Below the pieces are notes generated by a model. The model saw only the letters and a list, made by a program, of their open reading frames with translations, had not been told where the DNA came from and made no database searches. Both the position numbers and the translations under genes were made by a program. Positions 33,672-41,969 of a stretch of DNA of 64,000 nucleotides are shown piece by piece; the first letter of the stretch is position 1, and each line of letters opens with the position of its first letter. The DNA comes from Clostridiales bacterium (GTDB lineage: Bacteria; Bacillota; Clostridia; Oscillospirales; Oscillospiraceae): assembly GCA_004555205.1 (NCBI GenBank), contig SFIY01000008.1:1-64000 (forward strand). Direction: 5' to 3'.

Positions 33672-34178
33672 TTAGTAGCAGGGGCGGCGTTCAATACGCC
33701 CGCAGGCGATCTTCTCGCCGGCATTGCCGGCAGGCTGAGAGGTAAAATCGTCCGGATTGCGATGGATTACAACGGTTTTGCCCAGCACTTCCGATACGGA
33801 GAAGCGGTCCGTTAAAAAAACGGAAAAGGCATAGCCGTTGTTGGCGAACAGCGGCGGCATATCACCGGCATGATAGGGATGCTCGCAGCCCTTTGGGTTA
33901 TAGTGACCCAATGTATCGGCGAAGTTGACATCGTCGCAGGAGGTGCCTTCGTGGATATGGAAGGCGAAGATTTTTGAACCGCAGGCTTCACCGGAACTGG
34001 GCAGACCGAAGATTTGTGCAGCGACCAATGTGCCTGCGGGAATTTGATAAAAGCGTACATTACCGGTGACGGAGGGATATGTGATACTGCCGCTTATTAC
34101 GGCGCAGGCGGTAGGGTCTTGCTGCAAGACTGTGGCAAAATAGCGCGAGCGGTCGGGGGAATAGATGGGTTTTTCCAT
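33672..34178 (-). CDS. Cu/Zn superoxide dismutase-family protein
   Basis: The 168-aa protein has the Cu/Zn SOD sequence order. FHIHEGTSC carries the two Cu histidines and the disulfide Cys, GHYNPKGCEHPYHAGDMPPL the bridging and Zn histidines and Zn Asp, and VVIHRNPDDFTSQPAGNAGEKIACG the last Cu His and second Cys. All metal ligands are present. There is no signal peptide, so it should be cytoplasmic, unlike most bacterial SodC. The start follows AGGAAAGGAGTCAACGCT. It stands alone between terminators. Confidence 0.88.
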   Translation of the reverse strand: MEKPIYSPDRSRYFATVLQQDPTACAVISGSITYPSVTGNVRFYQIPAGTLVAAQIFGLPSSGEACGSKIFAFHIHEGTSCDDVNFADTLGHYNPKGCEHPYHAGDMPPLFANNGYAFSVFLTDRFSVSEVLGKTVVIHRNPDDFTSQPAGNAGEKIACGRIERRPCY

Positions 34179-34315
34179 AGCGTTGACTCCTTTCCTATGA
34201 CTATCATATGGTCATGGATACGAATAGGTGAAGGGAGTCAGGTAACGTGTAACATAAACGGGAATATTGCGGTATTTGTCCCCTGCGAGGGTGCTGCGGT
34301 TACGGTAAAACCTCT

Positions 34316-35026
34316 TCAGCTATTGCCCTCCTGCATCCGGTAGCCAACGCCCAGTTCGTTGATGATGTAGCGGTTTGCGCCGGGTTTGGCGCCCAGCTTT
34401 TTCCGGATGTTGGCCATGTTGACCTGCAGCTTTTTGATGCTGCCGTGATCGGAATAACCCCATACGGCCTGAATGATAGCGGCGTAGGTGAGCACCTTTC
34501 CGGCGTGTGTGGACAGGCAGGTGACGATGTTATATTCCGTCTGCGTCAGTTCAATGGGCTTGCCGCTGACCGTTACCGTGCGTGTATCATAGTGGATCTC
34601 CAGATCCTTTAAGACAAATTTTCCGCCGGGGACGGCGCTGATTTCTGCGCCGACGCGGTTGCTGCGCAGCGCCGCACGCAGCCGTGCCAGCAATTCTGCT
34701 GTGCCGAAGGGCTTGGTGATGTAATCGTTGGCGCCCAGATCCAGCGCTGCCACCTTGTCCGCCTCTGTGGAACGGGCAGAGAGAACGATGACAGGTACGG
34801 CTGACATCTGACGGACGGCCTTGATAAACTCCAGTCCGTCCCGGTCGGGCAGACCCAGATCCAGTATGACAAGATCGGGCAGGTGAGAGGTAAAAAGCAT
34901 GATGCCCAAGTCGCATCTTGCGGCGGTCAATACCTGATAATTGTTGGCGTCCAGAATGGTTTCCACAAAGCTGCGGATGTTGGCCTCATCCTCCACCACG
35001 AGTATTTTGTATCGGTTGTTACTCAA
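34316..35026 (-). CDS. OmpR/KdpE-family response regulator
   Basis: The 236-aa protein has a receiver domain (acidic pocket VVEDE, phospho-Asp in LVILDLGLPDRDG, Lys in YITKPFG) and a C-terminal winged helix (ELTQTEYNIVTCLSTHAGKVLTYAAIIQAVWG). The length and sequence are KdpE-like. The start is TTG at 35026 (MSNNRYKILVVEDE), with GGAGGGC upstream, overlapping the kinase stop by 8 nt; the longer frame to 35101 is antisense-like extension. No kdpFABC genes are nearby, so the target is unknown. Confidence 0.9.
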   Translation of the reverse strand: MSNNRYKILVVEDEANIRSFVETILDANNYQVLTAARCDLGIMLFTSHLPDLVILDLGLPDRDGLEFIKAVRQMSAVPVIVLSARSTEADKVAALDLGANDYITKPFGTAELLARLRAALRSNRVGAEISAVPGGKFVLKDLEIHYDTRTVTVSGKPIELTQTEYNIVTCLSTHAGKVLTYAAIIQAVWGYSDHGSIKKLQVNMANIRKKLGAKPGANRYIINELGVGYRMQEGNS

Positions 35027-36095
35027 GTGTATTGCCCTCCATTTCCAGCGAAAAACGGAAAACAGCGCCGCCGTTTTTCCTGTTTTCCGCCCAAATTTCA
35101 CCGCCGTGAGCGCGAACGATGGTGGAGCAAACGGACAGACCGATGCCCATATTGCTGCGCCGTCCGTCGGCAGGCGAGGTGATATGCTCCAGATAGCCGC
35201 TGACCAGATCCGTCAGTTTTTCCGAGGGAAGGCCGCAGCCGTTGTCAGCCACCTCGAAGATGGCCCGGTTTCCCTCGGTATGTACGCTGAGGGACAACTC
35301 TGTCATGTCGGAGGCGTGATATACGGCGTTTTCCAGCAAATTGGATAGCACCTGTTCAATCAGCAGAGCGTCCATGGGAATGCTGATAAATTCATCGGGA
35401 ATGGATACGGATACCTCCTGCTCGGGATAGCGTTTGCGGAACTTGAGCAGCACCGTGTCGATCAATTCCTCCAGGACGGTGGGTGTCTTGTTCAGCCGTA
35501 CCGTTTCCTCATCGACCCGCGTAACGGAGAGCAAATTCTCCACCATGCGGATCAGCCAGTCACTGTCGGCCTGTACTTCGGACAGCAGCTTGAGCTGCTG
35601 CTCTTTCTTTAAAGAATCGTAATTTTCGATAATTGTGGAGGTAGCGCCGTAGATAGAAGTAAGCGGTGTGCGCAGGTCATGGGAGATGGCACGCAGGAGA
35701 TTGGCGCGCATTTTCTCTTTTTCGCTCTCGGCGCGCACTTCGTCCTGTACGCGGATCGCCGTGTTCAGACTGCTGGTGACGATGGCAATGACAAGCATCA
35801 AGATAGCGGAGAAAACATTTTCGCCGCTGAGAAGAGCGGAAAAGGAATAGTAGGGGTAGGTAAAGGCGAAGTTGGTGGCAATGACGCCTAAAATGGCGGA
35901 AATCACGCACAGAATATAGCCCTTGGTCTTCAGGGAAATCAGAAACACGCCGAAGACGAAGATCATGGGTGTCAGCGATTGCGAGGGAAGCAGTGTGCGA
36001 AGCAGTATATTGGCGCCGAAGGCGGCACACATGACGATCAGTGTAAAGAGAATATCACTCAGCCATTTTTTCAGAGATTTGTGTTTCCATCCCAT
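35019..36095 (-). CDS. Sensor histidine kinase with DUF4118 domain (KdpD C-terminal type)
   Basis: The 358-aa kinase starts at ATG 36095 (AAGGAGC upstream). It has four short membrane helices (residues about 12-95, the KdpD DUF4118 bundle), a coiled linker and the H box ISHDLRTPLTSIYGA. The ATPase domain has the N box LLENAVYHA, G1 DNGCGLP and G2 MGIGLSVCSTIV. The KdpD N-terminal sensor and USP domains are absent. It is coupled to the regulator downstream. In full KdpD the DUF4118 region senses K+ or turgor; the signal here is unknown. Confidence 0.9.
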   Translation of the reverse strand: MGWKHKSLKKWLSDILFTLIVMCAAFGANILLRTLLPSQSLTPMIFVFGVFLISLKTKGYILCVISAILGVIATNFAFTYPYYSFSALLSGENVFSAILMLVIAIVTSSLNTAIRVQDEVRAESEKEKMRANLLRAISHDLRTPLTSIYGATSTIIENYDSLKKEQQLKLLSEVQADSDWLIRMVENLLSVTRVDEETVRLNKTPTVLEELIDTVLLKFRKRYPEQEVSVSIPDEFISIPMDALLIEQVLSNLLENAVYHASDMTELSLSVHTEGNRAIFEVADNGCGLPSEKLTDLVSGYLEHITSPADGRRSNMGIGLSVCSTIVRAHGGEIWAENRKNGGAVFRFSLEMEGNTLE

Positions 36096-36126
36096 AGCGG
36101 AAGCTCCTTTATCTGCACTTATGTTT

Positions 36127-36160
36127 ATTATACTCACTCTTGCCCGGCATCGCAAGAGTG
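36127..36160 (-). promoter_or_regulatory. Promoter of the two-component operon with a 9-bp inverted repeat
   Basis: On the minus strand TTGCGA (36155-36150) and TATAAT (36132-36127) are 17 nt apart. A perfect inverted repeat CACTCTTGC (36135-36143) with GCAAGAGTG (36152-36160) spans the spacer and -35, a candidate operator. Confidence 0.65.
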
Positions 36161-36218
36161 TTCCCGTGTTTTACATGTTTCGGTAAAATTCTTTGCTGTA
36201 TCTTTGCCAAGGGTGCGC

Positions 36219-36224
36219 TATAAT
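36219..36224 (+). promoter_or_regulatory. Probable -10 element for degV
   Basis: TATAAT stands 35 nt before the degV start. No good -35 is present at the right distance (TTGCTG is 20 nt away), so activation or an extended element may be needed. Confidence 0.35.
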
Positions 36225-36258
36225 CAAGAGAAGCTGTAAAACAGAAAGGAACTACCAT

Positions 36259-37107
36259 ATGCAGGAAAAAATCATCATTACCAGCGACAGTACCACCGAC
36301 CTGGGTGAGGAGCTGATTGCCCGATACGGCGTCAAAATACTGCCTTTGAAGGTCACGCTGGGCGAAAAAACCTATGCAGACGGCGTGGACATCACGCCTG
36401 ATATGATCTATGACCATTACAACAAGGAGGGTGAGCTGCCGCAGACGGCCGCCCCGAATCTGTCCGAGCTGCTGGACTTTTTCGGCGCGTTGGTGAACGA
36501 CGGCTATACCGTGATTCATTTTACCATCAGTGCCGAGATGTCCTCGTCCTGCAGCAATGCCGCCATTGCCGCGCAGGAGTTTGACAATGTCCATGTGGTG
36601 GATACGCGGAATCTGTCCACCGGCGGCGGCCTGCTGGTGATCTCCGCCTGTGAGATGGCACAAAAGGGTATGGCTGCGGCGGAGATCGTGAGCAAGTGCC
36701 GGGAGCTGACGGACCGGGTAAGCACCTCGTTCGTGGTGGATGACCTGACCTTCTTACATAAGGGCGGCCGCTGTTCGGCACTGGCCGCTCTGGGCGCCAA
36801 TTTGCTGAAGCTGAAGCCCTGTATCGAAGTAAGCGGCGGCAAGATGGATGTGAGCCGAAAATACCGCGGCAAATTTGAGAAGGTGCTGCTGCAGTACATC
36901 GACGATCAGGTGGGTGACGGCAGCCGGATTGTGCCCGACCATGTGTTTATCACCCATGCCGGCTGCGACGATGAAATCTGCCGGATGTGCGCAGAGGAAG
37001 TCAAAAAGCTGATGGATGTAAAGGAAGTCCACATTACAAGAGCCGGCTGTACGATTTCTTCCCATTGCGGCAGAAATACGCTGGGCGTGCTGTTTATTCG
37101 CCGGTAA
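36259..37107 (+). CDS. DegV-family fatty-acid-binding protein
   Basis: The 282-aa protein matches the DegV family (FakB-like), which binds a fatty acid for phosphorylation by FakA. Motifs: IITSDSTTDL at the N-terminus, FTISAEMSSSCSNAAIAA, VDTRNLSTGGGLLV and the C-terminal ITRAGCTISSHCGRNTLGVLFI. The ATG at 36259 follows AAAGGAACTACCAT; the frame is open to 36193 without a site. No FakA gene is adjacent. Confidence 0.9.
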   Translation: MQEKIIITSDSTTDLGEELIARYGVKILPLKVTLGEKTYADGVDITPDMIYDHYNKEGELPQTAAPNLSELLDFFGALVNDGYTVIHFTISAEMSSSCSNAAIAAQEFDNVHVVDTRNLSTGGGLLVISACEMAQKGMAAAEIVSKCRELTDRVSTSFVVDDLTFLHKGGRCSALAALGANLLKLKPCIEVSGGKMDVSRKYRGKFEKVLLQYIDDQVGDGSRIVPDHVFITHAGCDDEICRMCAEEVKKLMDVKEVHITRAGCTISSHCGRNTLGVLFIRR

Positions 37108-37159
37108 CGGTACGGAAAATCATGCAGCATGAAATCGATTGTGACAGCAGTGAGTTGGT

Positions 37160-37726
37160 ATGAACGAGAGCAAACAAAATCAGCGCCGCGGCGCGCTGCT
37201 GCGTCGCCGGGCATTGCCGCCGCAGCAGCGTGCCGCGGCAAGTGCGGCCATCTGCCGGAGGTTGATGGAATTGCCGGAAGTGCGCAGGGCACAGGTGATC
37301 TTAAGCTATGCGGCGATGCCGGATGAGGCGGATCTGACCGCATTGCATAAGTGGCTGGAGCAGCAGGGGAAAGTGCTGGCGTTCCCGGTGACAGAGGGCA
37401 ACGGTACGATGCACGCGGTACAGGCTGCAGGCCAATGGCGAACAGGCGGCTATGGTATTCAAGAGCCGGTGGGGGAGATCATGGCTCCGTCATCTATTGA
37501 TCTTATCATCGCGCCTTGCGTGGCGTTTGATGACAGATGCCGCCGTTTGGGACATGGCGGCGGATATTATGACCGCTTTTTAACCACCTGTCCGCAGGCG
37601 ATATGTATTGCTGCCGCATTTGATGTACAGCGTTTGGATAGGGTGTATACGGATCGTTATGATTACCCGGTCAAAATGGTGGTGACCGAGTGTCGCATAT
37701 ACAAAACGTCTGATAAGGAAATATAG
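37160..37726 (+). CDS. 5-formyltetrahydrofolate cyclo-ligase
   Basis: The 188-aa enzyme (MTHFS/YgfA family) converts 5-formyl-THF to 5,10-methenyl-THF with ATP. The basic N-terminus carries RRGALLRRRALPPQQR, then SYAAMPDEADL, and the C-terminal nucleotide/folate loop is APCVAFDDRCRRLGHGGGYYDRFL. The upstream site (GTGAG) is weak. It is followed by a NUDIX gene with a 1-nt gap, so the pair is one operon. Confidence 0.92.
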   Translation: MNESKQNQRRGALLRRRALPPQQRAAASAAICRRLMELPEVRRAQVILSYAAMPDEADLTALHKWLEQQGKVLAFPVTEGNGTMHAVQAAGQWRTGGYGIQEPVGEIMAPSSIDLIIAPCVAFDDRCRRLGHGGGYYDRFLTTCPQAICIAAAFDVQRLDRVYTDRYDYPVKMVVTECRIYKTSDKEI

Positions 37727-37727
37727 G

Positions 37728-38264
37728 ATGGAATTAACGGAAAAAACATTGAAAAGTGAGGAAGTATATCACGGACGCATCATCCGTGTGATGCGCGATG
37801 AGGTGGCGCTGCCCAATGGCAGGACAGGCGTGCGCGAGGTCGTGCGTCATCCCGGCGGTGTGGGTATTTTAGCGCTGGACGATGATTTCCGCGTGCCCAT
37901 GGTGCGGCAGTATCGCTATGCCTTTTCCCGTGAGCTGTGGGAAATCCCCGCAGGAAAACGCGAACCGGGGGAGGAGCCTTTGGAAACCGCCAAGCGTGAG
38001 CTGCTGGAGGAGGTAGGCGCCACGGCGGAGCGCTGGCTGCCCATGGGCGAGATCATTGCCTCTCCCGGCTGTTACGATGAAGTGTTGTATCTCTTTCTGG
38101 CCCGCGGCCTGACCTTCGGCGAGAGGCACCCGGATGAGGACGAGTTTTTGAAAGTGGCCAATATTCCGTTTACGGAGCTTAAGGATATGTGCCTCTCCGG
38201 CGGTATTCAGGATGCTAAAACCGTCATTGCCGTACTGAAAGCGAAACACTTGATGGGCATCTGA
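37728..38264 (+). CDS. NUDIX hydrolase, ADP-ribose pyrophosphatase type
   Basis: The 178-aa protein has a complete Nudix box GKREPGEEPLETAKRELLEEVGA (residues about 78-100; written here as its two halves GKREPGEEPL and ETAKRELLEEVGA). MVRQYRYAFSRELWEIPAGK upstream of it is typical of ADP-ribose pyrophosphatases (NudF). It clears ADP-ribose and related metabolites. It ends at a strong terminator. Confidence 0.9.
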   Translation: MELTEKTLKSEEVYHGRIIRVMRDEVALPNGRTGVREVVRHPGGVGILALDDDFRVPMVRQYRYAFSRELWEIPAGKREPGEEPLETAKRELLEEVGATAERWLPMGEIIASPGCYDEVLYLFLARGLTFGERHPDEDEFLKVANIPFTELKDMCLSGGIQDAKTVIAVLKAKHLMGI

Positions 38265-38265
38265 A

Positions 38266-38299
38266 AAAACCTCCGAAATCATACGATTTCGGAGGTTTT
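38266..38299 (+). terminator. Terminator of the cyclo-ligase-NUDIX operon
   Basis: A 15-bp perfect stem (38266-38280 with 38285-38299; core CCTCCGAAATC) ends in TTTT. Confidence 0.85.
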
Positions 38300-38380
38300 A
38301 TCCAATGTGTCAACAGATTTGACAACAAATAATTCTTTTTGATGGAAATAATGTGAGAAATATGCTGATTTTGCCGAAAA

Positions 38381-38423
38381 ACAAAAACGGAGAGTCCTGA
38401 AACCCCTTAGGTTTCAGGACTCT
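38381..38423 (-). terminator. Terminator of tRNA-Pro
   Basis: A 14-bp stem (AGAGTCCTGAAACC, 38391-38404, with 38410-38423) is followed on the minus strand by CCGTTTTTGTTTTTC. It begins 6 nt after the CCA end. Confidence 0.85.
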
Positions 38424-38428
38424 CTGCG

Positions 38429-38504
38429 TGGTCGGAGAGAGGAGACTTGAACTCCCGGCCTCTTGGTCCCGAACCAAGCGCGCTACCAGCTGCGCTACTC
38501 CCCG
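38429..38504 (-). tRNA. tRNA-Pro (CGG anticodon)
   Basis: The 76-nt cloverleaf includes an encoded CCA (38431-38429). The acceptor stem CGGGGAG pairs with CTCTCCG. The anticodon stem-loop is CTTGG-TTCGGGA-CCAAG, giving anticodon CGG. The T arm is GGGAG-TTCAAGT-CTCCT and the D arm GCGC-AGCTGGTA-GCGC. It decodes CCG proline codons. Confidence 0.95.
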
Positions 38505-38612
38505 TCAGCCCATCCATTATATTGTTTTTCCATGTCTATGTCAAGAAAAATTTATTCTCCACATAACCGCCCGCTGCCTTGCATAGATATAGGGCAAAAG
38601 GGAGGGGACAAC

Positions 38613-39455
38613 ATGGCAACACAGCGGGAATACAGCCCTCGACGCGCAGCGCAAAAGCCTGCCGGGTATCGAACGGCAAAAACGGGTGCACCCAAACAAA
38701 AAGCGTCGGTAAAAGGAAAACGCCGCATGGTGCAGTTAATTGTCAGCGCTGTCATACTGGTCATCGTCGTAGGTGTGAAGCTGTTAGCACCTGATACCCT
38801 GGCACTATGCCGTGATAAGCTGCTGGCGCTGATGGGCGAGGACACCGATTTTGTGGAAGCCTTTTCCTCGGTAGGCCGGGCCGTGTCCGGCGAGGGCGGG
38901 CTGTCTGATGCACTGCAGGATGCCTATACAGCGGTATTCGGCAAAGAGGACGATGTGGAGGAAACGGATGCGGCGGCGCTTGCCACAAATACGACCGGGA
39001 AGGAAGACATCCTCTATACGGCAGATAATCTGCCGGAGGATGTCTTTCTGACCCAGCGTATATTGGGTTTTGCCTATGCCGACCCTGTTGCGGGAGAAAT
39101 CACATCCGGTTTCGGCTACCGTGCGCATCCCATCGAGGGAAAAGAACGATTCCATTACGGCATGGACATTGATGCCGAAAAGGGCACGGTGATCCGCGCC
39201 TTTGCTGACGGAAAGGTGACAGCGGTGGGCGAAAGCTCCGAGCTGGGGAAGTATGTAACCGTGCAGCATACAGGCGGTTACAGCACACTTTATGCCCATT
39301 GTAAATGTATCACCGCCTCCTCCGGCCAAACCGTGCAGTTAGGCGATCCCATCGCAGAAGTGGGGGATACCGGCCAAGCCACAGGCCCGCACCTGCATTT
39401 TGAGCTGCATCAGGATACCGCCTACCTCAACCCAATCTACTATGTGTCCCACTGA
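38613..39455 (+). CDS. spoIVFA: Membrane-anchored M23 (LytM) peptidase, SpoIVFA-like
   Basis: The 280-aa protein has a basic cytoplasmic N-terminus (residues 1-38), one helix (about residues 39-58), an acidic linker and a C-terminal LytM domain. The zinc residues appear intact: GFGYRAHPIEGKERFHYGMDID (His and Asp) and GPHLHFEL (HxH). It is followed immediately by an M50 protease, the SpoIVFA-SpoIVFB arrangement that controls pro-sigma-K processing in sporulating Firmicutes. The ATG at 38613 follows GGGAGGGGACAAC. Whether it cleaves peptidoglycan or only scaffolds is unclear. Confidence 0.8.
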   Translation: MATQREYSPRRAAQKPAGYRTAKTGAPKQKASVKGKRRMVQLIVSAVILVIVVGVKLLAPDTLALCRDKLLALMGEDTDFVEAFSSVGRAVSGEGGLSDALQDAYTAVFGKEDDVEETDAAALATNTTGKEDILYTADNLPEDVFLTQRILGFAYADPVAGEITSGFGYRAHPIEGKERFHYGMDIDAEKGTVIRAFADGKVTAVGESSELGKYVTVQHTGGYSTLYAHCKCITASSGQTVQLGDPIAEVGDTGQATGPHLHFELHQDTAYLNPIYYVSH

Positions 39456-40044
39456 ACAGACCGCCATCAAAGTATCGCCTGCAGCGGCAGCGGTACTGGC
39501 GGCATTTGTTTTGCTGTCCTCCCCGGAGATATTGGCGGCCCTGCTGCTGGCGGCGCTGGCGCATGAATGGGGGCACTATCTGGCATTGCGAGCGCTGGGC
39601 GGTCGGGTGGATGCCATTACAGTCACCGCGCTGGGAGCGGAAATGCATATCGCGCCGCAAAGCCGCCTCTCCTACGGCGGTGAAATAGGGGCAACCTTGG
39701 CAGGTCCGGCAGTGAACCTGCTGCTGGCCCTGCTGCTGGGCTTCTGCGGCCGCCGTGTGCCGTTTTGCTATTTACTGGCGGGCGCACAGTTTATCCTGGG
39801 TGTTTTTAACCTGCTGCCCATTACGCCGCTGGATGGCGGCAGCATCCTGTGGCTCGTCGTGGCTTGGCTCACCGAGCCGTATACGGCTGACCGTGCCGCC
39901 GCCGATGTGGGACTTGCCGCGTCAATCCTGCTTCTGGCCGTAACGGCACTTTTGGGCTGTCATATGGGCGGCGGTGGCTTTCTTGTGCTGACGGCACTAT
40001 GGCTGCTGCTCACAGCACTGCGTCAAAAGCTGCGCCTTACCTGA
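39442..40044 (+). CDS. spoIVFB: M50-family intramembrane metalloprotease, SpoIVFB-like
   Basis: The 200-aa site-2-type protease has about six helices. The zinc site HEWGH is in helix 2 (ALAHEWGHYLALRAL), and the third ligand motif is PITPLDGGSILW. SpoIVFB cleaves pro-sigma-K in the mother cell; that assignment rests on the partner upstream. The start at 39442 (MCPTEQTA) overlaps the upstream stop by 14 nt and has no Shine-Dalgarno sequence, so translation is probably coupled. Confidence 0.82.
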   Translation: MCPTEQTAIKVSPAAAAVLAAFVLLSSPEILAALLLAALAHEWGHYLALRALGGRVDAITVTALGAEMHIAPQSRLSYGGEIGATLAGPAVNLLLALLLGFCGRRVPFCYLLAGAQFILGVFNLLPITPLDGGSILWLVVAWLTEPYTADRAAADVGLAASILLLAVTALLGCHMGGGGFLVLTALWLLLTALRQKLRLT

Positions 40045-40136
40045 AAGGGGGGGCGGGCGAAAAAAGTCTTGTCAAATACGGCGATGCAAGGTAAAATAAT
40101 TTGCTGTGAGAAGAACTATACGACAGGAGAATGACC

Positions 40137-41969
40137 GTGGATAAAAGACTGGAACGCATTTTGCCCCGCGTACAGAAACCGGCACGCTATGTAGGCGGCG
40201 AGTATAATGCGGTGATGAAGGATAAGAGCGAAGTGGACACGCGTATTGCCTTCTGCTTCCCCGATACCTACGAGATCGGTATGTCCAATTTGGGCATGCG
40301 GATTCTCTACGGCGTGATGAACAACATGGACGGTGTGTGGTGTGAGCGCGTGTTTGCCCCTTGGGGCGACATGGAGGAGGAGATGCGCAAGACGGGTATG
40401 CCGCTTTTTGCGCTGGAATCCGGCGAGCCGATCACCCATCATGACATTGTGGCCTTTTCCGTGGGGTATGAAATGGCCTTTCCCACCATTTTGAACATGC
40501 TGGATCTGGCCAATATCCCCCTGCACAGCGCCGAGCGCACCGGGCTGACCCCACTGGTCATTGCCGGGGGTACGGCCATGTATAATGCCGAGCCTCTGGC
40601 GGACTTTATTGATCTTGTCAGTCTTGGCGAGGGTGAGGATATTACCGTGGAATTGGTGGAGCTGCACCGTCAGGCGCGGCGCGAGGGTTGGAGCAAGCAC
40701 GAGTTTTTGTGTAAAGCCGCTCAGCTTGACGGCATTTATGTGCCGAGCCTCTATGAAGTGACCTACCATGAAAACGGCACGGTGAAGGCGATCATTCCTC
40801 ACGACGGCGCGCCTGAGACGGTGACCAAGCGGATCGTGCAGGATATGGACAAGTCCTATTTCCCGGTGAAGACCATCGTGCCCTCTACGGAGATCGTGCA
40901 GGACCGCGTCATGCTGGAGCTGTTCCGCGGCTGCATTCGCGGCTGCCGTTTCTGTCAGGCGGGCTATGTCTACCGTCCGGTGCGCAATCGCAGCCGCGAT
41001 CTGTGCGCCGCGTACGGTGTGGCGTCCTGCAACGATTCGGGCTATCAGGAGATGACGCTTTCCTCCCTCAGCACCAGCGACTATCCCGAGTTGACCGCTC
41101 TTTGCGATACGCTGGAGGATTTCTGTACCCGGCGCCATGTGAATCTGTCGCTGCCCAGTCTGCGCGCCGATAATTTTTCCATGAATCTGATGCAGCGTCT
41201 GGCCAAGGGACGCAAGTCCGGTCTGACCTTTGCGCCGGAAGCGGGGACCCAGCGCCTGCGCGATGTGATCAATAAGAATGTAACGCTGGAGGATCTGCTG
41301 ACCTCCTGCAAGACCGCCTTTGCCGGCGGATATAACGCGGTGAAACTCTACTTTATGCTGGGTTTGCCCACGGAGACGGACGAGGATGTCCTCGGCATTG
41401 CCGATGTGGCGGCCCGGGTGATGCACGCATGGCGCGAAAGTGCCGCCGATAAGAGCCGCGGTGTGCGCATTACGGTGTCCACCTCGTACTTTGTGCCCAA
41501 GCCCCACACGGCCTTCCAGTGGGAGGCGCAGATCTCCCGGGAGGAATATGAGCGCCGCGTGAAGCTGCTGCGCGAGGCCATGACCACCAAGACCGTGACC
41601 TATAACTGGCACGACGGCGAAACCAGCTTTCTGGAAGCCGTGCTGGCCCGCGGTGACAGACGACTGGGCAAGGTGTTGGAAACGGCGTGGCGCATGGGGG
41701 CCAGGCTGGATGCATGGGAGGAGTATTTCTCCTTGCAGCGCTGGATGGATGCCTTTGCACAGTGCGGCATTGACCCGCATTTCTATGCCAACCGCGTCCG
41801 CGAAAGGGATGAAGTCATGCCCTGGAGCATGATTGCCAGCGGCGTGACGGAAAGCTACCTCTGGCGCGAACGGGAGAGAGCCTACGAAAGCGTTACGACG
41901 CCGGATTGCCGCAGCCATTGCAATGGCTGTGGTGCCAACCGACTGGTAGGAGGTAAGTGCGATGTCTAA
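40137..41969 (+). CDS. B12-binding-domain radical SAM protein (TIGR03960)
   Basis: The 610-aa protein has an N-terminal B12-binding-like region (residues 1-230, TRIAFCFPDTYEIGMSNLGMRILY) and a radical SAM domain with the CX3CX2C motif in ELFRGCIRGCRFCQAGYVYRP. It always pairs with a TIGR03936 protein. The substrate is unknown; tRNA or rRNA modification is often suspected. A GTG start at 40137 (MDKRLERILPRVQKPARY) sits 8 nt from AGGAG, while an ATG at 40131 is too close, so GTG is preferred. Confidence 0.88.
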   Translation: MDKRLERILPRVQKPARYVGGEYNAVMKDKSEVDTRIAFCFPDTYEIGMSNLGMRILYGVMNNMDGVWCERVFAPWGDMEEEMRKTGMPLFALESGEPITHHDIVAFSVGYEMAFPTILNMLDLANIPLHSAERTGLTPLVIAGGTAMYNAEPLADFIDLVSLGEGEDITVELVELHRQARREGWSKHEFLCKAAQLDGIYVPSLYEVTYHENGTVKAIIPHDGAPETVTKRIVQDMDKSYFPVKTIVPSTEIVQDRVMLELFRGCIRGCRFCQAGYVYRPVRNRSRDLCAAYGVASCNDSGYQEMTLSSLSTSDYPELTALCDTLEDFCTRRHVNLSLPSLRADNFSMNLMQRLAKGRKSGLTFAPEAGTQRLRDVINKNVTLEDLLTSCKTAFAGGYNAVKLYFMLGLPTETDEDVLGIADVAARVMHAWRESAADKSRGVRITVSTSYFVPKPHTAFQWEAQISREEYERRVKLLREAMTTKTVTYNWHDGETSFLEAVLARGDRRLGKVLETAWRMGARLDAWEEYFSLQRWMDAFAQCGIDPHFYANRVRERDEVMPWSMIASGVTESYLWRERERAYESVTTPDCRSHCNGCGANRLVGGKCDV

